From Neobacillus cucumis (GTDB taxonomy: Bacteria > Bacillota > Bacilli > Bacillales_B > DSM-18226): a stretch of 64,000 bases of DNA. The notes below the pieces were generated by a model that was given only the letters and a program-made list of their open reading frames with translations, was not told the DNA's origin and did not search any database. The position numbers were made by a program, and so were the translations under genes. Below, one piece after another: positions 38,020 through 47,797 of the stretch (positions are counted from its first letter, which is position 1; each line of letters opens with the position of its first letter). The DNA is taken from contig NZ_JAMBOH010000011.1 of assembly GCF_023715505.1 (NCBI RefSeq), forward strand, positions 62,001-126,000, written 5' to 3'.

Positions 38020-40356
38020 TTATTGTACCTGCACTTCTGGCTGGCGTTTAAATTTTACGATAAAGAAACTCAAGGTTGCTACTAGGAATAGAACAAAGAA
38101 GACGGCAAGATATCCGATATTGTCCCACATAAATCCAAAGTCACCCGTTGAAATAACCGCTCTAAAACCAGAAATCGAATAGGTCATCGGCAAGAAATGA
38201 CTAATATGCTGCAGGAATGTTGGTCCCAGTTCAATCGGATACGTTCCCGCACTGCCTGTTAATTGCAAGATCAAGATAATTACAGCTAAGAAACGTCCTG
38301 GATTATCAAGAGCTGTCACAAGGAACTGAATGATCGCCAAGAAGGCCCAGCTTGTCATAATACTTAACAGTATAAAATAAGGAACGCTCTTCACTTCAAG
38401 CCCGAGGCCTAACAGCATGACCGCGTCCACTAACAACGCCTGGCCAATACCAACCGCCAAAATAACCCCTGCTTTTCCTAAAAACCAACTAAATCCGCTC
38501 TTCGGTTTTGAAGCTGGTTGAAACATTGGGAAAATAACAGACAGCATAAGCGCACCAACAAAAAGGCTAAGTGACAAGAAATAAGGAGCCAAGCCGCTGC
38601 CGTAGTTGGGAACATGGTTCATCTTCGTACTTTTAAGACTAACTGGTTTGGCAAACATATCGTACACACGGTTATTAGCTTTAACATCACTAGCATCCTT
38701 TGCTCCGCTATCCAATTGATGGCTCAATTCCTTCGAGCCATCCGATAGTTTCGCCATACCGCTGGTTAAATCGGATGATCCATCTGCAAGCTTGGTCATC
38801 CCGTTATTCAAGTCCATTTCGCCATTGTAAAGCGATGTGGTACCAGATGCTAATTGGTTAGCGCCTTGTGCAAGCTTATTCGTCCCATCTTGCAATAAAG
38901 TGGAACCGGATGCTAACTGGCCTAACCCAGATGTCAGGCTGTTGGAGCCATTCACAATTTGGCCGAATCCTGTTTGGGCTTCATCAAGCTTGGCCCCAAA
39001 TTGAGCAAGCCCTTGTTTTAACTGTCCCTGACCGTCTAATACCTGTTTTGCCCCGCCTGATAATTGATTAATGCCTTCGGCCAATTTCTCTTGACCTTGA
39101 TTTAACTGACCCGCGCCGGCAGCTAACGAACCTGCGCCTTGTTTGATTTGGCCAGCACTGCTTGACAAATTACCCACACCTGAAGCAACCTGCTGGCTCC
39201 CTTGTGATAGTTGTGTCAGGCTGTCCTTTAGGGCCGTCAATTTTGCCTTTTCGGCTGGGTCTGTCGAACTATCCGCCATGTTGCTTACTTGACCAAGCAG
39301 CTGCTCCAGTCCTTGGCTTACAGAATCGGCCCCAACCTTTGTTTGGTCTGCTCCTGTCTTCCATTGATCTAAGGAATCAGAGAGCTGGGAAGCACCGTCC
39401 GCAAGCCGCTGTGAACCATTTTGCAGACTAGGTAAATTAGCTGCGGCTGAAGCTAAGCCATCCGATAATTGCTTTGTGCCAGATTCACTTTGAGTCGCAC
39501 CTGTTAATAGCTTTGTATTGGCATCTTTCATCTGAGTAAGTCCGGTGTTAAATTGCTCCAATCCGCTTTGAAGCTCTTTGGAGCCAGAGGAAGCCGATAT
39601 AACCCCTTCTGAAAAGTCGACCGATTTTTCGGCTAAAACTTCAAGGTTTTCCTTAATGGTTTGGGTACCGGAATCTACGGATTTTGCACCATCCGCTAAT
39701 TTAGCCGCACCACTGCCGGCAGAATTGATTCCATTCTCTAGTTTTCCGGCACCATCTTTAGCTTCATTAATTCCATTATAAAGCTCCCCGGCCCCGTCAC
39801 TAGCCTTGTTCAATCCGTCAGCAACATCTTTTAAACTGTCAAACATCGACTCTGCATAGGTTTTCGTGACAGAGCTTGAGACTTCTTCTTTTATTTTTTC
39901 AATGGCTGAATCGCCGATTTTTGATGATAAGTAGTTATTCCCTTCATTAACCGTATAGATGAGATTTAGTTTTTCAGGATGATCACTTTGTAATGTGGTG
40001 GCATTTTTTGAAAAATCTTTCGGAATTTCGATCTCTAAATAATAATCTTGATTTTCCAAGCCTTGTTTTGCTTTTCTGGCACTAACAAAATTCCAGTTAA
40101 AGCTTTTTTTCCCTTTTAAGTTCTCCACTAAATCCTTACCAATCGTCAACTTCTCACCATTGTAGACGGCACCTTGGTCGTTATTCACAATCGCCACAGG
40201 CATACGGTCTAAATGGGCATATGGATCCCAAAAGGCCCATAAATAAGTTCCGCTGTAAAGCACCGGAATTGTCATCACACCGATAATAGCGATTAGTAAT
40301 TTACGCGTGCGAAGGATTTTCAGAAACTCACTTTTCACCGATGTGAAAGCTTTCAT
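38020..40356 (-). CDS. yhgE: YhgE/Pip-family membrane protein
   Basis: 778-aa protein of the phage-infection-protein family, related to EsaA of type VII secretion and to ABC-2 permeases. One N-terminal helix (about 20-42), a long extracytoplasmic region of repeated G-x-x-x-L units (ASGAGELYNGI, LSDGSKELS and similar, residues ~180-570), then five or six C-terminal helices. Native role is uncertain; in lactococci the relative is a phage receptor. ATG 40356 sits 6 nt after GAGGTG and is preferred to the GTG at 40365. Two 23-bp palindromes lie upstream. Confidence 0.9.
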   Translation of the reverse strand: MKAFTSVKSEFLKILRTRKLLIAIIGVMTIPVLYSGTYLWAFWDPYAHLDRMPVAIVNNDQGAVYNGEKLTIGKDLVENLKGKKSFNWNFVSARKAKQGLENQDYYLEIEIPKDFSKNATTLQSDHPEKLNLIYTVNEGNNYLSSKIGDSAIEKIKEEVSSSVTKTYAESMFDSLKDVADGLNKASDGAGELYNGINEAKDGAGKLENGINSAGSGAAKLADGAKSVDSGTQTIKENLEVLAEKSVDFSEGVISASSGSKELQSGLEQFNTGLTQMKDANTKLLTGATQSESGTKQLSDGLASAAANLPSLQNGSQRLADGASQLSDSLDQWKTGADQTKVGADSVSQGLEQLLGQVSNMADSSTDPAEKAKLTALKDSLTQLSQGSQQVASGVGNLSSSAGQIKQGAGSLAAGAGQLNQGQEKLAEGINQLSGGAKQVLDGQGQLKQGLAQFGAKLDEAQTGFGQIVNGSNSLTSGLGQLASGSTLLQDGTNKLAQGANQLASGTTSLYNGEMDLNNGMTKLADGSSDLTSGMAKLSDGSKELSHQLDSGAKDASDVKANNRVYDMFAKPVSLKSTKMNHVPNYGSGLAPYFLSLSLFVGALMLSVIFPMFQPASKPKSGFSWFLGKAGVILAVGIGQALLVDAVMLLGLGLEVKSVPYFILLSIMTSWAFLAIIQFLVTALDNPGRFLAVIILILQLTGSAGTYPIELGPTFLQHISHFLPMTYSISGFRAVISTGDFGFMWDNIGYLAVFFVLFLVATLSFFIVKFKRQPEVQVQ

Positions 40357-40392
40357 ATCATTCACCTCATTATTATTCTATTAAATTCTTAT

Positions 40393-40415
40393 TGACCAAT
40401 ATTCTCAAATGGTCA
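40393..40415. promoter_or_regulatory. Putative operator 1 before yhgE
   Basis: TGACCA-N11-TGGTCA, total 23 bp, 37 nt before the yhgE start; an identical-size site lies 100 bp further up. Confidence 0.5.
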
Positions 40416-40492
40416 TTTTTTTATAAAAAAAATTTTCTCCCTAAAATACTAAGTCACCTTTAAGTATCGGGCTATAACCATCTCCTGTTAAC

Positions 40493-40515
40493 TGACCATT
40501 TTGGTATTTCGGTCA
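40493..40515. promoter_or_regulatory. Putative operator 2 before yhgE
   Basis: TGACC-N13-GGTCA within the same 23-bp frame as operator 1 (outer TGACCA…CGGTCA). The form suits a TetR-type regulator, none of which is in this window. The remaining 40416-40769 is AT-rich, without a recognisable gene. Confidence 0.45.
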
Positions 40516-40769
40516 TTTATTGGACGGTATTACTATACCACGGCTTTTTATTGGATTCAACTATAATCTCCTACTTCCAAAAATTTATTAAATTTTTCAC
40601 ATAGTTACAAATTACGACAAAGTTAAAATAAAAAATTTAGTAGAATGGTAGTTATAATTTAAGGTTATTTTAAGAGTGTTGTAATATAATTGTAATGTTC
40701 GAATTACAAATGAAAAGTAAAGGCGGTTGACGTTAATTGCTGGGTCACCGGGTTGAGGGGGAATTTTTC

Positions 40770-42212
40770 ATGGAAAATGCGGTAAATGAATCAGCGGAAA
40801 TGGATAAACAACGGGTAACACCATCCAAATGGTATAAGAATTGGAAGGTGATCACACCTGGTATCATCGTTCTGGTTGCACTCCTATTGGGCGGAATCAG
40901 TTATTATCAGGCAAACCACTTTAATGCAAATATCAAGATTAACGGCATAGATGTCAGTGGACTAACCGCAAATGAGGCACTTGAAAAATTAAAAACAACC
41001 ATTTTAAAAAATGAAGTCTATGTCGGACAACAACAAATTTTAGATGGAACAGATACGAAGATGGGATTTACGGATCAAGACCTGTCAGGTGTTAAAAAAA
41101 TAGCAAAAAGCCAGCGGACGTTTTTTCCTTCTTCAAAGGCAAAAAATTATTCACTAATACCAACCCAACCAGATACATATCACAGCCAAGAATTGAAAAA
41201 ACAATTGGAAGAAAAGCTAATCTCTATGAACAAGAGTTTAAAAGTTCCCCAAGATGCACAAGCTCATTTGGAGCAAGGCAAAATTGTCGTTTCAAAAAGC
41301 GTGGACGGGGAGCAATATGATGTCGCCGGCCTAGTAAAGGCCTTCGAAAAGCAAGGATTTACAAGTGAAATCCATCTGAATCCTGTATTTATACTCCCGG
41401 TCAAAGAAGACAGTGAGATTGTAAAAAAAGAAGAAGAAAAGCTGCAAGAACTCCTTCAGAAAACGGTTGAATATAAAGTACAGAATCAAGTTTATTCACT
41501 AAAAGCCAGCGAACTAATCAAAAGTGCTTCTGTGACTAAAGATTTAAAAGTTACCATTGATACAGATGATATTAAAAACAAGATTACTGAAATTAATGAT
41601 TCTCAGTCTACATTAAATAAAAACTTCAAATTTAAGACCCATTCAGGTTCAGTGATTTCGGTTAAAGGACAAGGCTATGGCTGGGCATTAGATGTGGACA
41701 AAGAAACTGCACAGGTCGAGGCCGCTTTTGAAAAAGGAACAACATCCATTTCTGCTTCTAGTATTATCGGACATGGCTGGAGCGGTGAAGGCTACGGTTA
41801 TGAAACGACCGGGAACAATGGTATTGGCGATACCTATGCGGAAGTATCGATTGCACAGCAGCGTATTTGGATATACAAAAAAGGAAAATTAGTCGTCACA
41901 ACGAGTGTGGTAACAGGGAAACACAGTACTGGTGAAGATACATCAAAAGGTGTTTGGTATATCCTCTACAAACGAACACCAGCCACACTCAGAGGCAGCC
42001 ATGTAGGCAGTGGATCTTATGAAGTTGAGGTTCAATATTGGGCACCATTTACGAACAGCGGACAAGGCTTCCACGATGCCAGCTGGCGTAAAAACTGGTC
42101 AAGCACAGCCTACCTAAATGCAGGTTCTGGCGGCTGCGTCAACACACCGCCAAGTGTTATGAAAACCGTCTATAACAATTTAAGCACATACGAGCCGGTT
42201 GTTGTTTATTAA
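40770..42212 (+). CDS. L,D-transpeptidase with peptidoglycan-binding domain
   Basis: 480-aa membrane-anchored cell wall enzyme making 3-3 crosslinks or anchoring proteins. A cytoplasmic N-terminus of ~35 residues, one helix (about 37-58, ITPGIIVLVALLLGG), a PG-binding type 4 region (about 60-330), and a C-terminal YkuD domain (about 350-480) with catalytic His435 and Cys456 in GFHDASWR…SGGCVNTPP. The Cys motif has SGGC where many have SHGC. ATG 40770 has AGGGGG 9 nt upstream. Monocistronic with a strong terminator. Confidence 0.93.
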   Translation: MENAVNESAEMDKQRVTPSKWYKNWKVITPGIIVLVALLLGGISYYQANHFNANIKINGIDVSGLTANEALEKLKTTILKNEVYVGQQQILDGTDTKMGFTDQDLSGVKKIAKSQRTFFPSSKAKNYSLIPTQPDTYHSQELKKQLEEKLISMNKSLKVPQDAQAHLEQGKIVVSKSVDGEQYDVAGLVKAFEKQGFTSEIHLNPVFILPVKEDSEIVKKEEEKLQELLQKTVEYKVQNQVYSLKASELIKSASVTKDLKVTIDTDDIKNKITEINDSQSTLNKNFKFKTHSGSVISVKGQGYGWALDVDKETAQVEAAFEKGTTSISASSIIGHGWSGEGYGYETTGNNGIGDTYAEVSIAQQRIWIYKKGKLVVTTSVVTGKHSTGEDTSKGVWYILYKRTPATLRGSHVGSGSYEVEVQYWAPFTNSGQGFHDASWRKNWSSTAYLNAGSGGCVNTPPSVMKTVYNNLSTYEPVVVY

Positions 42213-42243
42213 AGGAAGCGCGGGGACGGTTCTTCTGCTTAGG
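42213..42243. repeat. GCGCGGGGACGGTTC motif, second copy
   Basis: GGAAGCGCGGGGACGGTTC directly after the L,D-transpeptidase stop, close to GAAGCACGGGGACGGTTC at 26278. The closing arm is altered here (TTCTGCTT), so the hairpin is weak. Confidence 0.5.
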
Positions 42244-42269
42244 AAGTAGGAGAACCTTCCCATGTATCA

Positions 42270-42309
42270 AAAAGGGTGCATTACGGTATCAACCGTTCTG
42301 CACCCTTTT
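42270..42309. terminator. Terminator of the L,D-transpeptidase gene
   Basis: AAAAGGGTGCA pairs with TGCACCCTTTT, with an inner ACGGT/ACCGT stem. T-rich on both sides, so possibly bidirectional. Confidence 0.8.
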
Positions 42310-42395
42310 CTATTTGATGTATAAAATACGGAGAACCTCCAATAATAAACTAAATTTACTAAAATAAACTTTTTGTATAAAAATATGAGGACTTG

Positions 42396-43218
42396 CTAAT
42401 CTAGCTGGTCATTTGAATCTTGTCCTTGCGTCAGCCTCTCCAGAATCCTCCTTTTCCGATAAAGCATCATCCCTGTTTCAGCCAAATCATTTACCATCGA
42501 CCGATTGGTAAATGCCCCGAAAATCATCCCGGCAATCGGTACCATTTGAAAAAGCTTCTTCCAGCCAAACTGATCCCGATATGTATACACTACCTCACGC
42601 CATCCTTGCAGCTGTGAAACCATTTCACCCGATTCTCTCTCTTGTCGACCATACTGGGAAAGCTCATTCAAAATCGCCCGTTTCCCGACAATATCAGCAG
42701 ATGAAAATTGCAAGCATTTCACAATGAAAACCCGCTCACTTTGATCGCTTGGATCATAACCATGAATAAGCGCAATTTCCTGTAATGTTTTTAAAGAAAT
42801 AGCCATTAAAGCCGGGATATCGATAGCAAGCGTAAAAATTCCGCCGATTCCAGTGCTGGCACCTTGGATGGCAGCAAACTTCTTCCTCTGCTCAGTAAGC
42901 TCAATGCTTAACTTATGCATTGTCGTAATAGGGATTTCTTTAATATCCGATACATCGTTGATTGGCTTCCCAATCTCTTTTTCTACTTTTTCAAAAATAG
43001 TCTCTTTTTTTATTAAATAACTGCCGCCAGTTTGTATATAAGAACCGATTTCTTCAAGTAAGTTGCCAACTTTGTTATGAATGAATTGAGGAGTTAGTTT
43101 ATCCAGAAGCTTAAATGGCAGTCGGCCTAGACGCTCCCAAAACCACAAGTCACTTTGGTCTTTTTTCCCATTTTTCTATTACAGATAGCTCGTCCAATAA
43201 TTGTTCTCTAGTTTCCAT
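42396..43218 (-). pseudogene. EcsC-family protein, single-base frameshift
   Basis: ATG 43218 (METREQLLDELSVIEKWEK) has AAAGGTGG upstream but stops after 22 codons. Removing one base from the run at 43161-43166 (T6 on plus) restores EKWEKDQSDLWFWERLGRL, joining the frame that runs to 42396. The full protein would be about 273 aa with the EcsC pattern: FAAIQGASTGIGG, then DIPALMAISLKTLQEIA. EcsC proteins are membrane-associated and of uncertain role. Decay and homopolymer sequencing error are both possible. Confidence 0.8.
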
Positions 43219-43343
43219 TTATACATAGCCACCTTTCTTCTATATTAATTGCCGGTTATATACTTACGAAAACTAACTTGTTTGGTTTCAATATCTGGAA
43301 AGGTGGAGGTTGCAGATGAAAAGGCTCCTGAGTTTTACAATCC

Positions 43344-44555
43344 TTATGAAAGAAATGTTAATAGCGAACCACCGGCTGCACCAGTAACAACGATGACCCA
43401 AGGTGGCAACTTCCAATAAACTAACATACTAAATAGAACTGCGGCAAAAGCAAAATCCATTGGTTCCATAATGGAACTAGTCCAGATTGGCTGATAAAAG
43501 GCAGAAATTAAGATCCCTACCACTGCTGCATTTACTCCCATTAACGCTCCATTAATTTTTTGATTACGCCGTAGAGCCTCCCAAAAAGGCAAGGTCCCTA
43601 GAATAAGCAGGAATGCCGGTAAAAAGATTGCGAGCGTAGCAATTAGCCCGCCAATCCCCCCATTCATAACCGCACCTAAATAAGCGGCAAAAGTGAATAA
43701 CGGACCAGGAACAGCTTGTGCCGCACCATATCCCGCAAGGAATACTTCTTTACTGATCCATCCGTTCGGTACAAATTCCCGTTCAAGCAATGGCAGTACT
43801 ACATGTCCCCCGCCAAAAACAAGGGAACCAGACCGATAAAAACTGTCAAAAACCGCAATCCAATGCCACGAAGTAACCTCTCTTACTAGAGGAAGAAGGA
43901 TCAGTAATGTAAAAAATAAGCTTAAACAAATAACACCAAACCTGCGTGATATAGGAAATTGATTTTTTGAATCTGTATTTCCATTGTTCTTAGAGTAGAT
44001 AAGAAAACCAAAAATGGCTGCAATCAAGATGACCACTACCTGTGTGTATGAGGTTTGCCATAATAAAGTGGCAACCAATGCGAATAAGGCAAGCGCTTTT
44101 CTTTTTAAATCGGGCGTCAACTTTTGGGCCATGCCTAAAATAGCCTGCGCCACAACCGCAACAGCTACAACTTTTAAACCGTGAATCCAGCCAGAATTCT
44201 CAATGTCAATTCCTTGCAAGATCAACGCAAAAATAATCAGGGCCAATACAGATGGTAACGTAAATCCAAGAAAGGAGATGATGCCACCTAAAACACCTGC
44301 ACGCATCACACCAATTCCAATTCCCACTTGGGAACTAGCAGGACCGGGTAAAAACTGACATAGAGCCACTAAATCAGCATAACTTTTTTCATCCATCCAC
44401 TTCCTACGTCTAACATACTCCTCGTGAAAATAGCCTATGTGAGCAATCGGTCCGCCAAAAGAGGTTAATCCCAATTTTGTTGAAACCAGCCATAGCTCTA
44501 CTAAAGTCTGCATAGAAGTCCTTCTCTTGTCTTCTCTAACAGCTTCATGTTTCAT
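43344..44555 (-). CDS. chrA: Chromate transporter, CHR family
   Basis: 403-aa two-domain ChrA with about ten to twelve helices. Each half has the CHR pattern: GLTSFGGPIAHIGYFHEEYV…LCQFLPGPASSQVG in the first, and SGSLVFGGGHVVLPLLEREFV…GYGAAQAVPGPLFTF in the second. ChrA exports chromate with proton exchange; other roles are possible. ATG 44555 follows GGGGGGAG. Monocistronic, 52 nt upstream of nothing related; the spore hydrolase gene lies behind it on the same strand. Confidence 0.92.
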   Translation of the reverse strand: MKHEAVREDKRRTSMQTLVELWLVSTKLGLTSFGGPIAHIGYFHEEYVRRRKWMDEKSYADLVALCQFLPGPASSQVGIGIGVMRAGVLGGIISFLGFTLPSVLALIIFALILQGIDIENSGWIHGLKVVAVAVVAQAILGMAQKLTPDLKRKALALFALVATLLWQTSYTQVVVILIAAIFGFLIYSKNNGNTDSKNQFPISRRFGVICLSLFFTLLILLPLVREVTSWHWIAVFDSFYRSGSLVFGGGHVVLPLLEREFVPNGWISKEVFLAGYGAAQAVPGPLFTFAAYLGAVMNGGIGGLIATLAIFLPAFLLILGTLPFWEALRRNQKINGALMGVNAAVVGILISAFYQPIWTSSIMEPMDFAFAAVLFSMLVYWKLPPWVIVVTGAAGGSLLTFLS

Positions 44556-44607
44556 TAATTCTCCCCCCTTTTATCCAAAATCCTCTTATCTCCATTGTAA
44601 TTATAAG

Positions 44608-45885
44608 TTATTTTCCCCTGTTTTTAATAACTGTTATATCCTTATTTAAAAATGCCCAATTCTGTGGTGCTGGCAAACTGATTTGCCAAAAAGTGGTTCC
44701 AACTAATTGGTGAATATCAATAAGTTTATACTTTTCAATATAACTTCGAATATCTTCGAACCAAACCACATGCTCTACCGTCCCGGCCCAATAACGATAC
44801 CAGGGAGATCTAGCTGTAGGATCAAATTGAATAGGTTCTCGAACGGAAATGGCTTGATTTTGTGCCGCAAGCACAGATAATCCTTGGGTTGCATTTGTAG
44901 CGACCACTTTATCATAGCCATATAGCGGCATTGCCATTAACAGTTTTTGTGGACTTACTTGAGTGAGTGCATACTCGATCACCTGTTCAATCCATCCGTA
45001 GGGTGCGATTGGTTCAGGCGGGCCGCCAGGGTAACCATAATCGATCGTCATGACCGCCATAAGATCAGCTACGGTTCCAATTGCCCCATAATCATAAGCG
45101 CCCACAATCCGATTAGTCGGTAAATCCGCTGCTTTGGCATGGACATTAACATTTAGAATTAAATCTCCTAATTGTCTCTTTAATTCTTGTAAGAATAATG
45201 TAAAATCATCTCGCCTTGCTGGAGGAATGAACTCAAGATCAAGACTTACACCGCCAAACCCTCTACTAGTTGTGAGATTGACGATGCTTGTAACTAAATT
45301 CTGCCGATAGGTTGAGTTTCCCAGCACCCCTCCTGCTAGCTCAGCACTGAAGCCACTAGTGGTAAAGTTCCGGATCATTAATAATGGGATAATATTTAAT
45401 TGTTTGCATTTCGCAATGATGGCAGAGTCGTCTATTTGAGCGTAAGCGAAACCCTCACTGGTAAAGGCATAGTTCACGATTGCTAAGTAGGTTAGTTGAG
45501 TGGATAGTGATTCTATAATAGAGAGGTTTGTCGTCGATCCGGAGGGCACTAAGAATCCAAGCGTACTAAGTGTTAATTTAATTGGTGAGGGAATATTAAT
45601 GACTTGACCGATTCGAAGTCGTTTCAAATCAATTCCTGGATTAGCAGGACTTATCGATGAAGGATTCGTTTTAAATCGCTCGGCCAATTCCCAAAGGGTG
45701 TCACCAGCTTTTATTTGATAGGCCCGTATGGACAGAGAATTGTCCGGAATATAAAGAGCAAGACCCGGAACCATTTCTGTAGTAGATGGTAACCCGTTTA
45801 CACTAACAATGGTATGAATTGACACATTATACCTTTGGGAAATAGACCACAGATTTTCACCAGTACCAACGACATGTACCGTCAT
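44608..45885 (-). CDS. LysM-GH18 spore cortex hydrolase (YaaH/SleL-like)
   Basis: 425 aa: two LysM repeats (about 3-47 and 54-98; HVVGTGENLWSISQRYNVS and YQIKAGDTLWELAERFKTN) and a glycoside hydrolase 18 barrel (about 108-425). The catalytic motif is GVSLDLEFIPP with the Glu as acid/base; the usual DxxDxDxE is reduced to SLDLE. YaaH/SleL proteins are N-acetylglucosaminidases or epimerases in spore coat that act on cortex fragments in germination. No signal peptide, as expected for a forespore or mother-cell protein. Confidence 0.9.
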   Translation of the reverse strand: MTVHVVGTGENLWSISQRYNVSIHTIVSVNGLPSTTEMVPGLALYIPDNSLSIRAYQIKAGDTLWELAERFKTNPSSISPANPGIDLKRLRIGQVINIPSPIKLTLSTLGFLVPSGSTTNLSIIESLSTQLTYLAIVNYAFTSEGFAYAQIDDSAIIAKCKQLNIIPLLMIRNFTTSGFSAELAGGVLGNSTYRQNLVTSIVNLTTSRGFGGVSLDLEFIPPARRDDFTLFLQELKRQLGDLILNVNVHAKAADLPTNRIVGAYDYGAIGTVADLMAVMTIDYGYPGGPPEPIAPYGWIEQVIEYALTQVSPQKLLMAMPLYGYDKVVATNATQGLSVLAAQNQAISVREPIQFDPTARSPWYRYWAGTVEHVVWFEDIRSYIEKYKLIDIHQLVGTTFWQISLPAPQNWAFLNKDITVIKNRGK

Positions 45886-45987
45886 CCTCTCACCCCTTCC
45901 CTAACATCATATTAGCGAGTGGAATTAATATACTGCTGGATGTAAAAGAAAAACGGACTTTTGTCACAAGTCCGTTTTTCTTGCCAA

Positions 45988-46950
45988 TCAAGATCTTTCA
46001 AGCAGTTCAATTATTACTTTATATGTAGCGGTGGTATCCATATAAGCGTATCTTCCTTTGCCATTCCAGAAATTTCCCTTTTGAATAATTGGATAGCCCA
46101 TATTCTCCAATACCCTCACTTTTTCGTCCATATCATTTACCAAAAATGAAATATGGTGGACCCCTTCTCCTTGTGTTTCCAGGTGCTTTTTCCACGTACT
46201 TGGTGAATCCCCTGGCTCGATTAATTCAAGTTGAAGTAAAGGGGTATTAATAAACATATATTTTGACTCACCCTCAGTTGGTTTTCCTTCAAAAACAACC
46301 TGAGTCACTTCACTTGGATCGGACTGAATAACAGGAGGTTTTTCTACACCTAATAACTTACAGTACTCTTCTGCAGCAGCATCAAGATCTTTTACGACAA
46401 TAGCAAACTGCTCTATTTTATTCGTTCCTAATAACGGGGTGAAGACATCAGTTCTAGGAGCGGTATCTCTGGGTTCAGCACTTTCTAAGAGCTCCATTAG
46501 AATCTTATGACTCTTTAAGGTATCGACATATACATATCTTCCATCACTGGAAGTAAATTCTCCGCTTTGGAGTAATGGATAACCATTTTCCTCAAAAACA
46601 GGAAGTTTATCTTTTATGGAATCCACGTCAAAGGCGAAATGATGAATCCCTTCACCTACTGTATCCAAAAATTCACTTATTGTCCCAGGTTCTTGATCTG
46701 GTTCAATCAGTTCAATTTGCACTGTAGGTGTATTCATGAATACGAGCTTACTGCGGGAATCACTTGGCTGGCCGCGAAAAGTGACTTTCGAAACTCCACG
46801 ATCACCAGTTAAAAACCAATTTGGTTTCGGTATACCCAGAAGTTGAGCAAATGCTTCTGATGCCTGCTCAATATCCCGAACAACAAATGCAATTTGATTA
46901 ATGACGTTATTCCCAGCCAACGGCTTTTTATCAGTTAATGAGTGGGCCAT
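45988..46950 (-). CDS. Tandem VOC (glyoxalase-fold) protein
   Basis: 320 aa made of two homologous VOC modules (about 15-150 and 172-320), each with the epimerase-like order INQIAFVV / IELIEP / EGIHHFAFDV / ILMELL and IEQFAIVV / LELIEP / EGVHHISFLV / VIIELL. The first metal ligand, normally His, is Gln in both halves, whereas the second His and the Glu remain. It is the last gene of the aromatic cluster, 35 nt after the diol dehydrogenase. An epimerase or lyase for a downstream CoA ester or ring product is possible, but the reaction is unknown. Confidence 0.8.
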   Translation of the reverse strand: MAHSLTDKKPLAGNNVINQIAFVVRDIEQASEAFAQLLGIPKPNWFLTGDRGVSKVTFRGQPSDSRSKLVFMNTPTVQIELIEPDQEPGTISEFLDTVGEGIHHFAFDVDSIKDKLPVFEENGYPLLQSGEFTSSDGRYVYVDTLKSHKILMELLESAEPRDTAPRTDVFTPLLGTNKIEQFAIVVKDLDAAAEEYCKLLGVEKPPVIQSDPSEVTQVVFEGKPTEGESKYMFINTPLLQLELIEPGDSPSTWKKHLETQGEGVHHISFLVNDMDEKVRVLENMGYPIIQKGNFWNGKGRYAYMDTTATYKVIIELLERS

Positions 46951-46985
46951 TTAACAATCACCTCAATGTGTCTTTTAGATCGTAA

Positions 46986-47771
46986 TCAACCAAGCCCGCG
47001 AACAGCTAATCCTCCGTCGCTTGAGATTACCTCACCCGTAATAGCACGTGCCTGGTCCGAAGCAAGCAAGATATAGGCCCCTACATGGTCTTCTGATTTC
47101 ATCGCAATTTGCAGTGGATTCCGTTTTTTAATACTTTTCTCTTTCGTTTCATTATCAACTATCTTTACGAAGGGCTCGAGCGGCGGAATAACATGTAACG
47201 CAGTTAAAGTACCTCCTGGGGCCACCGCATTCACTCGAATTTCAGGTGCTAATTCAAACGCAAGCTGACGCATTAAACCAATTTGAGCATGTTTGCTCGC
47301 GGTGTACCAGACTCCGCCTCCATCTGGATAGAATCCTGCCCCAGAAACAGTTAAAATCATATTCCCGGATGTTTTCTTAAGCTCCGCAACCGAAGCTTTT
47401 GCCCCATTAAAATAGCCCTTCACATTGATATCCATCAGCAGGTCATAAGCAGCTGACATCGCTTCCGGTGTAACATGTTCAAACTTGGCAAATCCATCAA
47501 AAACACCTGCATTGGCAACAAAAACATCTAACTTTCCAAAGGATTCTACTGCAGTTTCAACTGCATGAACATGGTCTTCATATACCGTTACGTCACCTTC
47601 GATACATTGAACCTTTTCACCAAATTGCTGTTTCAATTCATGTAATCCTTCTGCCGACTTATCAAGGATCGTAACAGCTGCACCTTCTTTGATAAATGCT
47701 TCGGTGACAGCCCTTCCAATACCAGAGGCACCTCCGGTCAAATAAATAGACTTGCCGCTAAGCTGAGCCAT
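46986..47771 (-). CDS. cis-Dihydrodiol dehydrogenase (SDR family)
   Basis: 261-aa SDR that would oxidise the cis-dihydrodiol made by the ring-hydroxylating dioxygenase to a catechol, with NAD. TGGASGIG (12-19), NAG (87-89), Ser143 and YTASK (Tyr156, Lys160) are all present. It resembles BphB/NahB-type enzymes in its C-terminal VNAVAPGGTLT region. The start at 47771 follows AGGGGG; the frame continues upstream inside the beta-subunit gene, which ends at 47798. Immediately after the dioxygenase subunits, as in other aromatic operons. Confidence 0.87.
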   Translation of the reverse strand: MAQLSGKSIYLTGGASGIGRAVTEAFIKEGAAVTILDKSAEGLHELKQQFGEKVQCIEGDVTVYEDHVHAVETAVESFGKLDVFVANAGVFDGFAKFEHVTPEAMSAAYDLLMDINVKGYFNGAKASVAELKKTSGNMILTVSGAGFYPDGGGVWYTASKHAQIGLMRQLAFELAPEIRVNAVAPGGTLTALHVIPPLEPFVKIVDNETKEKSIKKRNPLQIAMKSEDHVGAYILLASDQARAITGEVISSDGGLAVRGLG

Positions 47772-47797
47772 CAAGTCTGCCCCCTTTTCTTCAGCCA

